In this document: positions 9,331 to 20,614 of the stretch, piece after piece
Layout: every line of letters starts with the position of its first letter
Numbering within the stretch: the stretch's first letter is position 1
Origin: Cupriavidus sp. U2
GTDB lineage: Bacteria; Pseudomonadota; Gammaproteobacteria; Burkholderiales; Burkholderiaceae
Direction: 5' to 3'
NCBI RefSeq assembly: GCF_009663685.2
Contig: NZ_RCOG02000001.1
Span: 124,152 to 188,151, forward strand
Length of the DNA: 64,000 nt
The notes under the pieces: model-generated
What the model was told of the DNA's origin: nothing
What the model saw: the letters and a program-made list of their open reading frames with translations, nothing else
The model's database searches: none
Position numbers and translations under genes: made by a program

Positions 9331-10152
9331 ATGAGTTACCTCCTCGACCCTTCCCGCAAGACCGTCACCGCGCCCAGGTTGCAGGCCATGCGTGACGCCG
9401 GCGACAAGATCGCCATGCTGACCGCCTACGATTCCAGCTTCGCCGCACTGCTCGACTACTGCGGCGTCGAGATGATCCTGGTCGGCGATTCGCTGGGCAA
9501 TGTGATACAGGGCCAGCAGACCACGCTGCCCGTCACGCTGGAACACATGGCGTATCACACCGAATGCGTGGCACGCGGCAACCAGACCGCGCTGCTGGTG
9601 ACGGACCTGCCGTTCGGCACCTATCCCACGCCCGAAAAGGCCTTCGAAAGCGCGGCCACGCTGATGCGCGCCGGCGCGCAGATGGTGAAGCTCGAAGGCG
9701 GCGAATGGCTGGCGCCCATCGTGAAATTCCTGGTCGAGCGCAGCATCCCGGTGTGCGCCCATATCGGCCTGACGCCGCAATCGGTCCACGCATTCGGCGG
9801 CTTCAAGGTACAGGGCAAGACCGAGGCCGGCGCCGCGCAACTGAAGCGCGAGGCCCAGGCGCTGGAGCAGGCCGGCGCGCAGGTGATCCTGATGGAAGCC
9901 GTGCCCGCCAAGCTGGCTGGCGAGGTCACGGCGATGCTGAAGGTGCCGACCATCGGCATCGGCGCCGGCGTTGACTGCTCGGGCCAGGTGCTGGTGCTGC
10001 AGGACATGCTGAACATCTACCCCGGCCGCAAGGCCAAGTTCGTCCGCAACTTCATGGACGGCCAGACCTCGATCGAAGGCGCCGTGCGCGCCTACGTGGC
10101 CGCCGTGAAAGACGGCAGCTTCCCGGCGGTGGAACATACGTTTTCGGCTTGA
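9331..10152 (+). CDS. panB: 3-methyl-2-oxobutanoate hydroxymethyltransferase PanB
   Basis: PanB adds a hydroxymethyl group from methylene-tetrahydrofolate to alpha-ketoisovalerate, forming ketopantoate on the path to pantothenate and CoA. The length of 273 residues is normal. The (beta/alpha)8 signatures are visible: [29 protein letters not shown] with the metal-binding Asp, and [30 protein letters not shown] then provides the catalytic Glu region. The start [13 protein letters not shown] is chosen because upstream codons in the same frame are Arg-rich non-coding sequence. The preceding 122-bp gap suggests a promoter of its own. Its use of a folate cofactor fits the upstream folK. Confidence 0.97.
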   Translation: MSYLLDPSRKTVTAPRLQAMRDAGDKIAMLTAYDSSFAALLDYCGVEMILVGDSLGNVIQGQQTTLPVTLEHMAYHTECVARGNQTALLVTDLPFGTYPTPEKAFESAATLMRAGAQMVKLEGGEWLAPIVKFLVERSIPVCAHIGLTPQSVHAFGGFKVQGKTEAGAAQLKREAQALEQAGAQVILMEAVPAKLAGEVTAMLKVPTIGIGAGVDCSGQVLVLQDMLNIYPGRKAKFVRNFMDGQTSIEGAVRAYVAAVKDGSFPAVEHTFSA

Positions 10153-10176
10153 TTGGCCGCACTCGCCGGATCGTTC

Positions 10177-10306
10177 GGCTCCCCTCTCCCGCCTGCGGGA
10201 GAGGGGTTGGGGGAGAGGGCAAAGCGCCTCGGCCACGAGCGACTTGCCTGGTACCACAACCGCTCGCCCTCTCCCCCGCCCCTCTCCCATAAATGGGAGA
10301 GGGGAG
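10177..10306. repeat. Paired-hairpin intergenic repeat, copy B
   Basis: Same plan as copy A. A left hairpin of CTCCCCTCTCCCGC against GCGGGAGAGGGG is followed by TTGGGGGAGAGGG. A spacer of about 50 bases follows, then CCCTCTCCCCCGCCCCTCTCCC, of which the last part pairs with GGGAGAGGGGAG. It occupies the gap between the convergent panB and pabB-pabC genes, as copy A does between another convergent pair. The unrelated spacer compared with copy A argues that the hairpins, not the middle, are conserved. Confidence 0.8.
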
Positions 10307-10313
10307 TAAACCC

Positions 10314-12164
10314 TCAAGTCCTGTCACGCAACCGCGCCCGCATCGTCCCTCGCAGCGCATTGGCGATGACGATCGCCTCGGCTCGCAGCACCGCCTCTCG
10401 CGTCACCGTCGTCTCGGCCACCGGGCCGTCGATCAGCGCATCGCCCGCCTCCAGCACCACCGCGCGCATCACGCCGGGCAGGATGTCGGCAGACAGCGGC
10501 GGCGTCAGCCACTGCCCATCGACCTTGACGAACACCGAGCTGCGGCCACCTTCCAGCAGTTCGTCGCGCGTGTTGAAGAACAGGCAGTCGAATGCCCCGG
10601 CACGTTCCGCGGCCTGCCAGCCCTGATCGAACGTATGACGCGCGCTGAGCTTGTGGCGGCGCAGCGGATCGGCCACAGGTAATCGCATTTCCGCCATTTC
10701 GAGATCGACCGTCGCCGCCGGCAGGGGCACGAGCGGTCCGCTGGCAAAGGCGATGGCGCCGCGCTTGTCGACGCTCATCCGCAAGCGCCAGTCGCCGTCG
10801 CCCAGCCGCGCGGCCTCGGCCTGCAACGCAGCACGGGCGGCCGGTGTGTCGAATGCGAATCCACAAGTTTTTGAAGATTTGGCGATACGCGCGAGATGCC
10901 GTTCCCGATGCAGCACGACGCCGTCGTGCGCATGCATGGTTTCGAACAGCGTGAAGCCCGGGTCATGCGCCGTCAGGAAGCGCGCCTTCCAGCCGCATTC
11001 GGCGAACTCGTCGTCGGCCACGCTGTCATGGACGATGCCGCCGCCCACGCCCATCTCGCCGCGCCGCAGGCCGGCCTCGTCGGCTGCGGCCAGCACCAGC
11101 GTACGGATCGCCACGGACATGCCGAAAGCGCCCAGCACGACACCGGCGCGCGGCGCGTCGAGCCAGCCAATCGACCCCGTGTAGAGGCCGCGTGGCGAGG
11201 ATTCCAGTTCGGCGATGATCTGCATGGTGCGGCGCTTGGGCGCGCCCGTGATCGACCCGCACGGGAACAGCGCCTGCATCAGGCTGCCGAACGACGTGCC
11301 GGGCTGCGCCGTGGCGGTGACTGTGGACGTCATCTGCAGCACGCGGCCGAACGGCTCCACCACAAACCGATTGGGCACCGCCACGCTGCCAGGCACGGCC
11401 AGGCGACCCAGGTCGTTGCGCAGCAGGTCGACGATCATCACGTTCTCGGCGCGATTTTTCGGATCGGCGGCCAGGACCCTGGCCGATCGTGCATCGACGT
11501 CGGCATCGCCGGTGCGCGGGGCCGTGCCTTTCATCGGGCGCGCCACCAGATGGCCACCGCCATCGTGCGCCACGAACAATTCCGGTGACAACGACAGCAC
11601 CCAGCCATCGCCGGGCAACCGCGCCAGCGCGCCGAACGGCACGGGCTGGGCATCGCGCAGCGCGGCGTAGAAGGCCACCGGATCGCCGAAGGCCTGGAAA
11701 CCGAGCCGTTGCGTGAAGTTGACCTGGTAGGTATCGCCCGCCTCGATGTACGCATGGATGCGCGCGATGGCGGCGGTGTACTGTTCGCGCGACAGGTTGC
11801 CAGCCACGTCGAGCACGCCAGCCGGGCCGGGCCCGGCCTGGGCATCGACCCACTGCTTGACCTGTCCGGCATCGAGCAGCGTCAGCGTACGGAACCACAG
11901 CAGGCGCAAGGCGCCATCGTGGAACGGTAGCCGTTCGTCCAGATGGACCGGAGCGCCGACGAGATGGCCGCCAAATTCGTACGGCGCAAACAGGGCAACG
12001 TGCAGGCCGTCGCGCCAGCCTTGTGCCAGCAGTGCGTCGAGCGCGGCGGCATCGGTGCGGGCCGGCACGATGTCCTGGCGCACGAAGCCGGTGTACAGGC
12101 GCGATGCGGCGACGCCCGGCGCGTGGGCATCGTCGAGCAGAACGAAGGGATCGGTGAGAGACAT
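10314..12164 (-). CDS. pabB: Bifunctional aminodeoxychorismate synthase component I / aminodeoxychorismate lyase
   Basis: This is a fusion of two p-aminobenzoate synthesis steps. Residues 1 to about 370 are the chorismate-utilising PabB domain: PMKGTAPRTGD, NRAENVMIVDLLRNDLGRL, the PCGSITGAPK active-site block and the GVGGGIVHDS end. From about residue 390 the sequence becomes a class IV PLP-dependent lyase (PabC): LFETMHAHDGVVLHRERH, the HKLSARHTFDQ segment with the PLP Lys, and NTRDELLEGGRSSVFV. The start MSLTDPFVLLDDA at 12164 is preferred over an upstream in-frame start (12245) that would lie within the dnaJ terminator. The glutamine amidotransferase subunit is not nearby. With folK this gives two folate genes in 4 kb. 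Confidence 0.93.
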   Translation of the reverse strand: MSLTDPFVLLDDAHAPGVAASRLYTGFVRQDIVPARTDAAALDALLAQGWRDGLHVALFAPYEFGGHLVGAPVHLDERLPFHDGALRLLWFRTLTLLDAGQVKQWVDAQAGPGPAGVLDVAGNLSREQYTAAIARIHAYIEAGDTYQVNFTQRLGFQAFGDPVAFYAALRDAQPVPFGALARLPGDGWVLSLSPELFVAHDGGGHLVARPMKGTAPRTGDADVDARSARVLAADPKNRAENVMIVDLLRNDLGRLAVPGSVAVPNRFVVEPFGRVLQMTSTVTATAQPGTSFGSLMQALFPCGSITGAPKRRTMQIIAELESSPRGLYTGSIGWLDAPRAGVVLGAFGMSVAIRTLVLAAADEAGLRRGEMGVGGGIVHDSVADDEFAECGWKARFLTAHDPGFTLFETMHAHDGVVLHRERHLARIAKSSKTCGFAFDTPAARAALQAEAARLGDGDWRLRMSVDKRGAIAFASGPLVPLPAATVDLEMAEMRLPVADPLRRHKLSARHTFDQGWQAAERAGAFDCLFFNTRDELLEGGRSSVFVKVDGQWLTPPLSADILPGVMRAVVLEAGDALIDGPVAETTVTREAVLRAEAIVIANALRGTMRARLRDRT

Positions 12165-12218
12165 CAATCTGGCGAACGTGGTCGGGATACGGACCGGGCC
12201 GTTCCAGCACCAACGATA

Positions 12219-12256
12219 CATAAAAAAACCGGCCACGTTGCTCACGTAGCCGGTTT
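12219..12256 (-). terminator. Rho-independent terminator after dnaJ
   Basis: On the minus strand AAACCGGC and GCCGGTTT pair around a loop of about 15 bases, followed by a run of seven T. It starts about 20 bases after the dnaJ stop and sits just upstream of the pabB-pabC start. Confidence 0.85.
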
Positions 12257-12278
12257 CTGTTTCCAGCGGCGCGAAGGC

Positions 12279-13421
12279 TTAGCTGAAGAAGCTCTTCACC
12301 TTGTCCAGCCAGGATTGCTCCTGCGGGCTGTGGCGCGAACCGCCCTCGTGCACCGAGCGGTCGAACTGGCGCAGCAGTTCCTTCTGGGCGTCAGTCAGCT
12401 TGACCGGCGTTTCCACGTTCACATGCACGTAGAGGTCGCCGGGATAGCCCGAGCGCACGCCCTTGATGCCCTTGCCGCGCAGCCGGAACGTCTTGCCGCC
12501 CTGCGTGCCTTCGGGCACCGGGAAACTGGCCTTGCCGCCCAGCGTCGGCACCTCCAGCTCGCCGCCCAGCGCCGCCGTGGCGAACGAGATCGGCATCTGG
12601 CAGTGCAGGTCGTCGCCGTCACGCTCGAATACCTCGTGCGGCTTGATATGCACTTCGACGTACAGATCGCCCGGAGGGCCGCCGTTGATGCCCGGCTCGC
12701 CATTGCCCGACGAGCGGATGCGCATGCCTTCGTCGATCCCTGCCGGAATCTTCACTTCGAGCGTCTTCTGCGACTTCAGCTTGCCCTGGCCGTGGCACTT
12801 GGTGCATGGCTTGGGGATGAACTTGCCGCTGCCGTGGCACTTCGGGCAGGTCTGCTGCATCGTGAAGAAGCCCTGCGACACACGTACCTGGCCCACGCCG
12901 TTACAGGTCGGGCAGGTTTCCACCGACGACCCCGGCTCGGCGCCCTTGCCGTGGCAGTGATCGCAATCGTCCCAGTGCGGCACGCGGATCTGCGCCTCGT
13001 GGCCGTGCGCGGCCTGCTCCAGCGAGATCTCCATGCTGTAGCGCAGGTCGGCGCCCCGGTAGGCCTGCGGGCCGTTGCCGCGCCGGCCGCCACCGCCGGC
13101 CGCCTGGCCGAAGATGTCGCCGAAGATGTCGCCAAACGCCTCGGCAAAGCCGCCGCCGCCAAACCCGCCGGCGCCGAAGCCGCCGGCCATGTTCGGGTCC
13201 ACGCCCGCATGGCCGTACTGGTCATAGGCAGCCTTCTTCTCGGGGTCGGAAAGCATCTCGTAGGCTTCCTTGGCCTCCTTGAATTTTTCCTCGGCTTCCT
13301 TGTTGTCCGGATTGCGGTCCGGGTGGTACTTCATCGCGAGCTTGCGATAAACCTTCTTGATCTCGTCTTCGCTCGCGTTCTTGCCTACCCCGAGCACTTC
13401 GTAGTAGTCACGTTTTGCCAT
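12279..13421 (-). CDS. dnaJ: Chaperone protein DnaJ
   Basis: DnaJ is the Hsp40 co-chaperone that delivers unfolded clients to DnaK and stimulates its ATPase. The 380-residue protein shows the J domain with His33-Pro34-Asp35 and a Gly/Phe-rich linker (about 74-118). The zinc-binding domain has four CxxCxGxG repeats (Cys pairs at 153/156, 170/173, 192/195 and 206/209). The C-terminal client-binding and dimerisation domain follows. It lies downstream of dnaK on the same strand with a 174-bp gap that carries a hairpin terminator, so dnaJ is likely expressed by readthrough or its own promoter. A terminator follows. Confidence 0.98.
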   Translation of the reverse strand: MAKRDYYEVLGVGKNASEDEIKKVYRKLAMKYHPDRNPDNKEAEEKFKEAKEAYEMLSDPEKKAAYDQYGHAGVDPNMAGGFGAGGFGGGGFAEAFGDIFGDIFGQAAGGGGRRGNGPQAYRGADLRYSMEISLEQAAHGHEAQIRVPHWDDCDHCHGKGAEPGSSVETCPTCNGVGQVRVSQGFFTMQQTCPKCHGSGKFIPKPCTKCHGQGKLKSQKTLEVKIPAGIDEGMRIRSSGNGEPGINGGPPGDLYVEVHIKPHEVFERDGDDLHCQMPISFATAALGGELEVPTLGGKASFPVPEGTQGGKTFRLRGKGIKGVRSGYPGDLYVHVNVETPVKLTDAQKELLRQFDRSVHEGGSRHSPQEQSWLDKVKSFFS

Positions 13422-13479
13422 GGTGGCTCAATACCTGATGGGCCCGGCGGGTCATGAAAACACCCGGCGGGCGATAAGC

Positions 13480-13542
13480 AAAAAAGCCGAGCGCGGTGTC
13501 CGACCGTGGTTTGCACCGTGAGTCAGACCACCGTCGCCCGGC
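13480..13542 (-). terminator. Hairpin terminator between dnaK and dnaJ
   Basis: On the minus strand GCCGGGCGACGGTG pairs with CACCGCGCTCGGC (one bulged A, one G-U pair) across a loop of about 30 bases and is followed by TTTTTT. It probably reduces, rather than abolishes, dnaJ transcription from the dnaK promoter. Confidence 0.6.
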
Positions 13543-13595
13543 GTCGGGAACGGGCAGCGGCGCCGGCATCACCCGCGCCGCCGCCCCCTTCCCGC

Positions 13596-15542
<1,947 letters not shown>

Positions 15543-15600
15543 AGTGTTCTCTCCTATTGCCCTGTCTCTCAGTCAGGGACTGCAATCTCGACTGAGAGCG

Positions 15601-15628
15601 AAATGTGGCCGTCCCGGGCCATTTCAAG
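15601..15628 (-). promoter_or_regulatory. Sigma-32 heat-shock promoter of dnaK
   Basis: Read on the minus strand, CTTGAAA is followed by 13 bases and then CCACATTT. The known RpoH consensus is CTTGAAA, 11-16 bases, CCCCATNT, so the -35 box is perfect and the -10 box has a single departure in CCCCAT. The box ends 58 bases upstream of the dnaK ATG. A ribosome-binding site AGGAGAG lies just before the start codon. Confidence 0.88.
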
Positions 15629-15711
15629 GGTGTAATCTGCAAATCCGAGTAATTTTCTCGGTTTATCCGGCCAGACCCGCCAGCCAGTTGAAAGTTAGTT
15701 ATTCGTCACAA

Positions 15712-16266
15712 TCAGGATGGCCGCCCGCGCTGCCACAACACGTCGGTGCCGCCGTCCACGCGATTCAGCACGCGAGCCAGTACGAAAAGCAGGTCCGAGA
15801 GCCGGTTCAGGTACTGGCGCGGCGCGTCGTTGAGCGATTCGGCGGCGCCCAGTTCCACCAGGGAACGCTCGGCGCGCCGGCACACGGTACGGCAGACATG
15901 GGCGTGGGCGGCGGTGCGGCTACCCCCGGGGAGGATGAATTCCGCCAGGCGGGGCAGGCTGGCGTTGTAGTGCTCCAGCCAGGTATCGAGTTGCGCCACC
16001 TGGGGTTCCTTTAGCAGGGTGTATCCGGGAATCGACAGTTCGCCACCCAGGTCGAACAGGTCGTGCTGGATATGAAGCAGCGCATCGCGCACGTCGGCCG
16101 GCAGGTCGGGCTGGGTCAGCAGCAGGCCGATCTGGGAATTCAGCTCGTCGACGTCGCCGATGGCGGCAATGCGCAGGCTGTTCTTGCCCACGCGGCTGCC
16201 GTCACCGAGGCCGGTGGTGCCGGCATCGCCGGTGCGCGTGGCAATCTTGGACAGGCGGTTGCCCAT
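15712..16266 (-). CDS. ATP:cob(I)alamin adenosyltransferase, PduO type
   Basis: This enzyme transfers the adenosyl group of ATP to cob(I)alamin, making coenzyme B12. The 184-residue protein has the PduO-type ATP-binding N-terminus TRTGDAGTTGLGDGSR (P-loop-like), the GDVDELNSQIG segment, FILPGGSRTAAHAHVCRTVCRRAER and LNRLSDLLFVLAR, all characteristic of the family. The start at 16266 is chosen because GAGGAGA lies seven bases before it. The gene sits between dnaK and the flavoprotein gene and shows no cobalamin riboswitch upstream. B12-using enzymes are not encoded in the window. Confidence 0.93.
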   Translation of the reverse strand: MGNRLSKIATRTGDAGTTGLGDGSRVGKNSLRIAAIGDVDELNSQIGLLLTQPDLPADVRDALLHIQHDLFDLGGELSIPGYTLLKEPQVAQLDTWLEHYNASLPRLAEFILPGGSRTAAHAHVCRTVCRRAERSLVELGAAESLNDAPRQYLNRLSDLLFVLARVLNRVDGGTDVLWQRGRPS

Positions 16267-16459
16267 GCCGGTCTCCTCGTTTTGTGGGGTTGGTGCTTCG
16301 AAGTGGCGCAATTATGGCCTGCTTCCGGTCCGGGATGGCCGTTTATCGGCCGGATGGCGGCCATTGCCCGCCCATCAGGTGGCGCACGCGGCGTAGGCGA
16401 GTCGTAGAATAGCGGCATTCCATTGCATACAGAGCCATACGGCCCGCCCGGAGACCCGC

Positions 16460-17878
16460 ATGAACCACCCCACACCCGCCGCCGCCCTGGCGCGCCGCCC
16501 GTTCCCGTCCGCGCTGGCCGATGCCCTGACCTCCCGTTTTGGCGACCGCTTTTCCACCTCGAACGGCGTGCGCGAGCACCATGGCCGCGACGAATCGCCG
16601 TTTCCGCCCGCCCTGCCCGATGCCGTGGTATTTGCCCACAGCACCGAGGAAGTGGCCGAGGTGGCCAGGCTGTGCAACACCCATGGCGTGCCGCTGATTC
16701 CCTACGGCGCCGGTTCGTCGCTCGAAGGCCACCTGCTGGCGGTCGCCGGCGGGGTCAGCCTTGACCTGTCGCAAATGAACCGCGTGCTGGCCGTCCATCC
16801 CGAAGACCTGACCGTCACCGTGCAGCCGGGCGTCACGCGCAAGCAGCTGAACCAGGACATCAAGGACACGGGCCTGTTCTTCCCGATCGACCCGGGCGCG
16901 GACGCGTCGCTGGGCGGCATGTGCGCCACACGCGCGTCGGGCACCAACGCCGTGCGCTACGGCACCATGCGCGAAAACGTGCTGGCCTTGACCGTGGTCA
17001 TGGCCGATGGCCGCGTGATCCGCACCGGCACCCACGCGCGCAAGTCGTCGGCCGGCTACGACCTGACCCGCCTGTTCATCGGCAGCGAAGGCACGCTGGG
17101 CATCATCACCGAGGTCACGGTGCGCCTGTATCCGCAGCCCGAGGCCATTTCGGCCGCCGTATGCGCGTTCCCGAGCATGGGCGACGCGGTGCGTGCCACC
17201 ATCCAGACCATCCAGCTGGGCGTGCCGGTGGCGCGCGTGGAATTTGTCGATGCGCTGGCCATCCGCGCCATCAACCGCCACGACAACCTGACGCTGCCCG
17301 AGACCCCGCACCTGTTCTTCGAATTCCACGGCACCGAGGCCGGCGTGCGCGAGCAGGCCGAGACCGTGCAGGAGATCGTGGCCGAGCATGGCGGCCAGGG
17401 CTTCGAGTGGGCGACCCGGCCCGAAGACCGCACGCGGCTCTGGAATGCCCGCCACACGGCCTACTTTGCGATGCTGCAGCTCAAGCCCGGCTGCCGCGCG
17501 GTGACCACCGACGTCTGCGTGCCGATTTCGCGCCTGGCCGATTGCGTGACCGAAACCGAGCGCGACCTGAACGCATCGTCGCTGCCCTGCCCGATCGTGG
17601 GCCACGTCGGCGACGGCAATTTCCACGTGGCGATCCTGGTCGATACCGGCAAGCCCGAGGAAATGGCCGAGGCCGAGGCCATCAACCGCCGGATCGTCGA
17701 GCGCGCGCTGTCGATGGGCGGCACCTGCACCGGCGAGCATGGCGTGGGCCTGCACAAGATCGGCTTTCTGGTGCAGGAGCACGGCGAGGACGCGCTGGAC
17801 CTGATGCGCGCCATCAAGGACGCGCTGGACCCGAACCACATCCTGAACCCGGGCAAGATCTTCAGCGCGTCGCGCTGA
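16460..17878 (+). CDS. FAD-binding oxidoreductase, D-lactate dehydrogenase (cytochrome)-like
   Basis: This is a 472-residue flavoprotein of the vanillyl-alcohol-oxidase fold. The N-terminal FAD-binding domain has LIPYGAGSSLEGHLLA and PGADASLGGMCATRASGTNAVRYG. The C-terminal cap has HVGDGNFHVAILVD and the GTCTGEHGVGLHKIGFL motif around metal- and substrate-binding His residues. This pattern matches the D-lactate/D-2-hydroxyacid dehydrogenase (DLD) branch that passes electrons to cytochrome c or the quinone pool. It is similar in plan to GlcD at 19000 but belongs to a separate branch. The divergent adenosyltransferase gene lies upstream; a LysR gene follows after 10 bp, likely in the same transcript. 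Confidence 0.85.
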   Translation: MNHPTPAAALARRPFPSALADALTSRFGDRFSTSNGVREHHGRDESPFPPALPDAVVFAHSTEEVAEVARLCNTHGVPLIPYGAGSSLEGHLLAVAGGVSLDLSQMNRVLAVHPEDLTVTVQPGVTRKQLNQDIKDTGLFFPIDPGADASLGGMCATRASGTNAVRYGTMRENVLALTVVMADGRVIRTGTHARKSSAGYDLTRLFIGSEGTLGIITEVTVRLYPQPEAISAAVCAFPSMGDAVRATIQTIQLGVPVARVEFVDALAIRAINRHDNLTLPETPHLFFEFHGTEAGVREQAETVQEIVAEHGGQGFEWATRPEDRTRLWNARHTAYFAMLQLKPGCRAVTTDVCVPISRLADCVTETERDLNASSLPCPIVGHVGDGNFHVAILVDTGKPEEMAEAEAINRRIVERALSMGGTCTGEHGVGLHKIGFLVQEHGEDALDLMRAIKDALDPNHILNPGKIFSASR

Positions 17879-17888
17879 GCCCGCGGCC

Positions 17889-18779
17889 ATGGCATCGGTC
17901 TTCCAACGTGTTCCGCCGCTGCACCTGCTGATCGCCTTCGAGTCGGCGGCGCGCCTGGGCAGCTTTGCCCGCGCGGCCGAGGAACTGTCGGTCACGCCCA
18001 GCGCGGTCTCGCATCGCATCAAGAACCTGGAGGAGCTCTGGGGCGAGGACCTGTTCGTGCGCTCGAACGCCGCGCTGCGGCTCACGGCGGCCGGCACGCG
18101 CTACCAGCGCAACGTGCAGGATGCGCTGAAATCGCTCAACGAACTGGCGCGCCCCGAGTACAACAAGCTGCGCACGCGCCTGCGCGTGGCCATTCCGCCC
18201 ACCTTCGGGCGCCAGCACCTGGTGCCGCGCCTGCCCGAGTTCAGCGCGCTGTATCCGCATATCGACCTGGAACTGCACCTGGCCGTGCCGTTCCTTGATG
18301 TGAAGGCCGAGGATACCGACATCGAGATCCGCTACGGCACGGGCCGCTATCCGGACCTGAAGACCACCAAGCTGCTGGTGGAGCCGGTGTTCCCGGCGTG
18401 CGGCCGCGAATACTACGAGCGCGTGAACGGCTTTGCCATCACCAGGCCCGAGGACCTGCACAACCTGACGCTGCTGCGCAGCCCGCTGGAACCGTGGCGC
18501 CCGTGGTTCGAGACGGCGGGCCTGGACTGGCCCGAGCCGCAGACCGGTGCCCAGTTCAACGACATCGGCCTGATGCTGGAGGCCATCGTGTCGAACCAGG
18601 GCGTGGGCCTGGTGCGCCAGCGCATGGCGCGCCAGTGGCTGGCGGCCGGCCAGATGGTGAAGCTGCTCGATGTGGAATCGATCTCGCCGCACGGCTATTA
18701 CATCGTCGAGCGCGAGCAGGCGCCGCTGATGCCCGAGGCGCGCTACTTTATCGACTGGCTGCTCGGGCTGGACTGGTAG
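17889..18779 (+). CDS. LysR-family transcriptional regulator (GcvA-like)
   Basis: The product has 296 residues. The winged helix-turn-helix covers residues 8-66, with SFARAAEELSVTPSAVSHRIKNLEE as the recognition region, followed by the LysR effector-binding domain (VAIPPTFGRQHLVPRL onwards). The start region PPLHLLIAFESAARLGSFARAAEEL and the late LVRQRMARQWLAAGQMVKL resemble GcvA-type regulators of amino-acid and hydroxyacid metabolism. The gene lies between two hydroxyacid dehydrogenase loci. It may control the flavoprotein gene upstream or the glc genes downstream, but this is inferred from position only. It reads in the same direction as both. Confidence 0.85.
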   Translation: MASVFQRVPPLHLLIAFESAARLGSFARAAEELSVTPSAVSHRIKNLEELWGEDLFVRSNAALRLTAAGTRYQRNVQDALKSLNELARPEYNKLRTRLRVAIPPTFGRQHLVPRLPEFSALYPHIDLELHLAVPFLDVKAEDTDIEIRYGTGRYPDLKTTKLLVEPVFPACGREYYERVNGFAITRPEDLHNLTLLRSPLEPWRPWFETAGLDWPEPQTGAQFNDIGLMLEAIVSNQGVGLVRQRMARQWLAAGQMVKLLDVESISPHGYYIVEREQAPLMPEARYFIDWLLGLDW

Positions 18780-18927
18780 CGCCCCAGCCACTACGCTGGA
18801 AGCGTCCCCTGCCCGACGACGGTGTGCGCCGGTGCCCACCCCCTGCCTGCGCCGGCATGAACCATTTTGATCGGGTCGGCATGCGGAATTCACGTGCCCG
18901 GGCGCCCGCCTGGCGAGGTGCCTGCGC

Positions 18928-18933
18928 TATAGT
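18928..18933 (+). promoter_or_regulatory. Candidate -10 box upstream of glcD
   Basis: TATAGT lies 66 bp before the glcD ATG in the 220-bp gap after the LysR gene. A convincing -35 box is not visible, which would fit an activator-dependent promoter. An AGGAG ribosome-binding site precedes the glcD start. Confidence 0.35.
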
Positions 18934-18999
18934 CTGCCGTCCCGGCCGCGTGCCTGCGAAGCAGCATGCGGCGCCCGGTCCGTCACAGGAGTTGCTGCC

Positions 19000-20511
19000 A
19001 TGAACGCCCCGCAAGACGCCCGCACCGTTGCGGATGTATCCGCCCAAGCCGCAGATGGCCGCCGTGCCGCGCTGCTGGCCCGGCTGTCGGCCATCCTGCC
19101 CGACGCTGCCGTGCTGTGGCGGGCCGAAGACACCGTCCCCTACGAGTGCGATGGCCTGGCCGCCTATCGGCAGGTGCCCGACGCCGTGGTGCTGCCCGAC
19201 ACCGAGGACCAGGTCTGCGCCGTGCTGCGCCTGTGCCACGAACTCGGCGTGCCCGTGGTGCCGCGTGGTTCCGGCACCAGCCTGTCCGGCGGCGCCATGC
19301 CGGTCGCGGGCGGCCTGGTGCTGTCACTGGCCAAGTTCAAGCGCATCCTGTCGGTCGATCCGTATTCGCGCACGGCGGTGGTCCAGCCCGGCGTGCGCAA
19401 CCTGGCCATTTCCGAAGCGGCCGCGCCGCACAATCTCTATTACGCACCCGACCCGTCGTCGCAGATCGCCTGCTCCATCGGCGGCAACGTGGCCGAGAAC
19501 TCCGGCGGCGTGCATTGCCTGAAGTACGGGCTGACCGTCCACAATGTGCTGCGCGTCCGCGCGGTGACGATGGAGGGCGATGTGGTCGTGTTCGGCTCCG
19601 AGGCGCCCGATTCGCCGGGCCTGGACCTGCTGGCCACGATCATCGGCTCCGAAGGCATGCTGGCGGTGGTCACCGAGGTCACCGTCCGGCTCATCCCCAA
19701 GCCGCAGCTGGCGCAGGTCATCATGGCCAGCTTCGACGACGTGGAAAAAGGCGGCAATGCCGTGGCCGACGTGATTGCGGCGGGCATCATCCCGGCCGGC
19801 CTGGAGATGATGGATCGCCCCGCCACGGCTGCCGTGGAGGAATTCGTCAAGGCCGGCTACGACCTCGATGCCGCCGCCATCCTGCTGTGCGAGTCCGACG
19901 GCACGCCCGAGGAAGTGGCCGAGGAAATCGGCCGCATGAGCGAGGTACTGCGCGCATCGGGCGCCACGCGCATCACGGTGTCGCAGAACGAGGCCGAGCG
20001 CCTGCGCTTCTGGAGCGGCCGCAAGAACGCCTTCCCGGCCGCCGGCCGTATTTCGCCCGACTACTACTGCATGGACGGCACCATCCCGCGCAAGCACATC
20101 GGCACGCTGCTCAAGCGCATCGAACGGATGGAGCAGAAGTACGGCTTGCGGTGCATCAACGTGTTCCATGCCGGCGATGGCAACATGCACCCGCTGATCC
20201 TGTTCGATGGCGGCGACGTCGATGAATGGCACCGCGCCGAACTGTTTGGCGCCGACATCCTGGAGACCTGCGTCGAACTGGGCGGCACCGTGACCGGCGA
20301 GCATGGCGTGGGCGTCGAAAAGCTCAATTCGATGTGCGTGCAGTTCTCGCGCGAGGAATGCGAGGCGTTCTTCGGCGTGAAGGCGGCGTTCGATCCCGCG
20401 CGCCTGCTCAACCCGGACAAGGCCATCCCGACGCTGGCACGCTGTGCCGAATACGGCAAGATGCACGTCCGGCGCGGCCTGCTGCCCTACCCCGACATCC
20501 CGCGATTCTGA
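19000..20511 (+). CDS. glcD: Glycolate oxidase subunit GlcD
   Basis: GlcD is the FAD-carrying catalytic subunit of the membrane-associated glycolate dehydrogenase GlcDEF, which oxidises glycolate (and D-lactate) to glyoxylate. The 503-residue length fits. VVPRGSGTSLSGGAMPVAGG is the FAD-binding motif. SSQIACSIGGNVAENSGGVHCLKYG, FHAGDGNMHPLILFD and GTVTGEHGVGVEKL are the catalytic and cap motifs. The start is set by AGGAG at the right distance. glcE and glcF follow, but an ion-channel gene lies between glcD and glcE, which is unusual compared with the E. coli glc operon. Confidence 0.95.
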   Translation: MNAPQDARTVADVSAQAADGRRAALLARLSAILPDAAVLWRAEDTVPYECDGLAAYRQVPDAVVLPDTEDQVCAVLRLCHELGVPVVPRGSGTSLSGGAMPVAGGLVLSLAKFKRILSVDPYSRTAVVQPGVRNLAISEAAAPHNLYYAPDPSSQIACSIGGNVAENSGGVHCLKYGLTVHNVLRVRAVTMEGDVVVFGSEAPDSPGLDLLATIIGSEGMLAVVTEVTVRLIPKPQLAQVIMASFDDVEKGGNAVADVIAAGIIPAGLEMMDRPATAAVEEFVKAGYDLDAAAILLCESDGTPEEVAEEIGRMSEVLRASGATRITVSQNEAERLRFWSGRKNAFPAAGRISPDYYCMDGTIPRKHIGTLLKRIERMEQKYGLRCINVFHAGDGNMHPLILFDGGDVDEWHRAELFGADILETCVELGGTVTGEHGVGVEKLNSMCVQFSREECEAFFGVKAAFDPARLLNPDKAIPTLARCAEYGKMHVRRGLLPYPDIPRF

Positions 20512-20614
20512 TCGACGCGCAGGTCCCGGCGGGGGATGGCGGCACGCTGCCTGTTTATCCACCCGCCCCCGCTTACCCGTTTCGTCAGACATGCCACAAC
20601 GCCACACCAACGCC

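Noticed and set aside
11943..13457. Open frame of 504 codons across dnaJ on the opposite strand
   Set aside because: It covers the dnaJ terminator and coding region; dnaJ is unambiguous.
15543..15711. Possible CIRCE (HrcA) element near dnaK
   Set aside because: No TTAGCACTC-N9-GAGTGCTAA-like repeat is visible; a sigma-32 promoter explains the region.
16267..16459. Cobalamin riboswitch near the adenosyltransferase gene
   Set aside because: The divergent gap is only about 190 bases and has no B12-box-like sequence.
16343..18097. Open frame of 584 codons antisense to the D-lactate dehydrogenase-like gene
   Set aside because: It is Arg/Gln/His-rich, and the plus-strand protein has clear FAD motifs.
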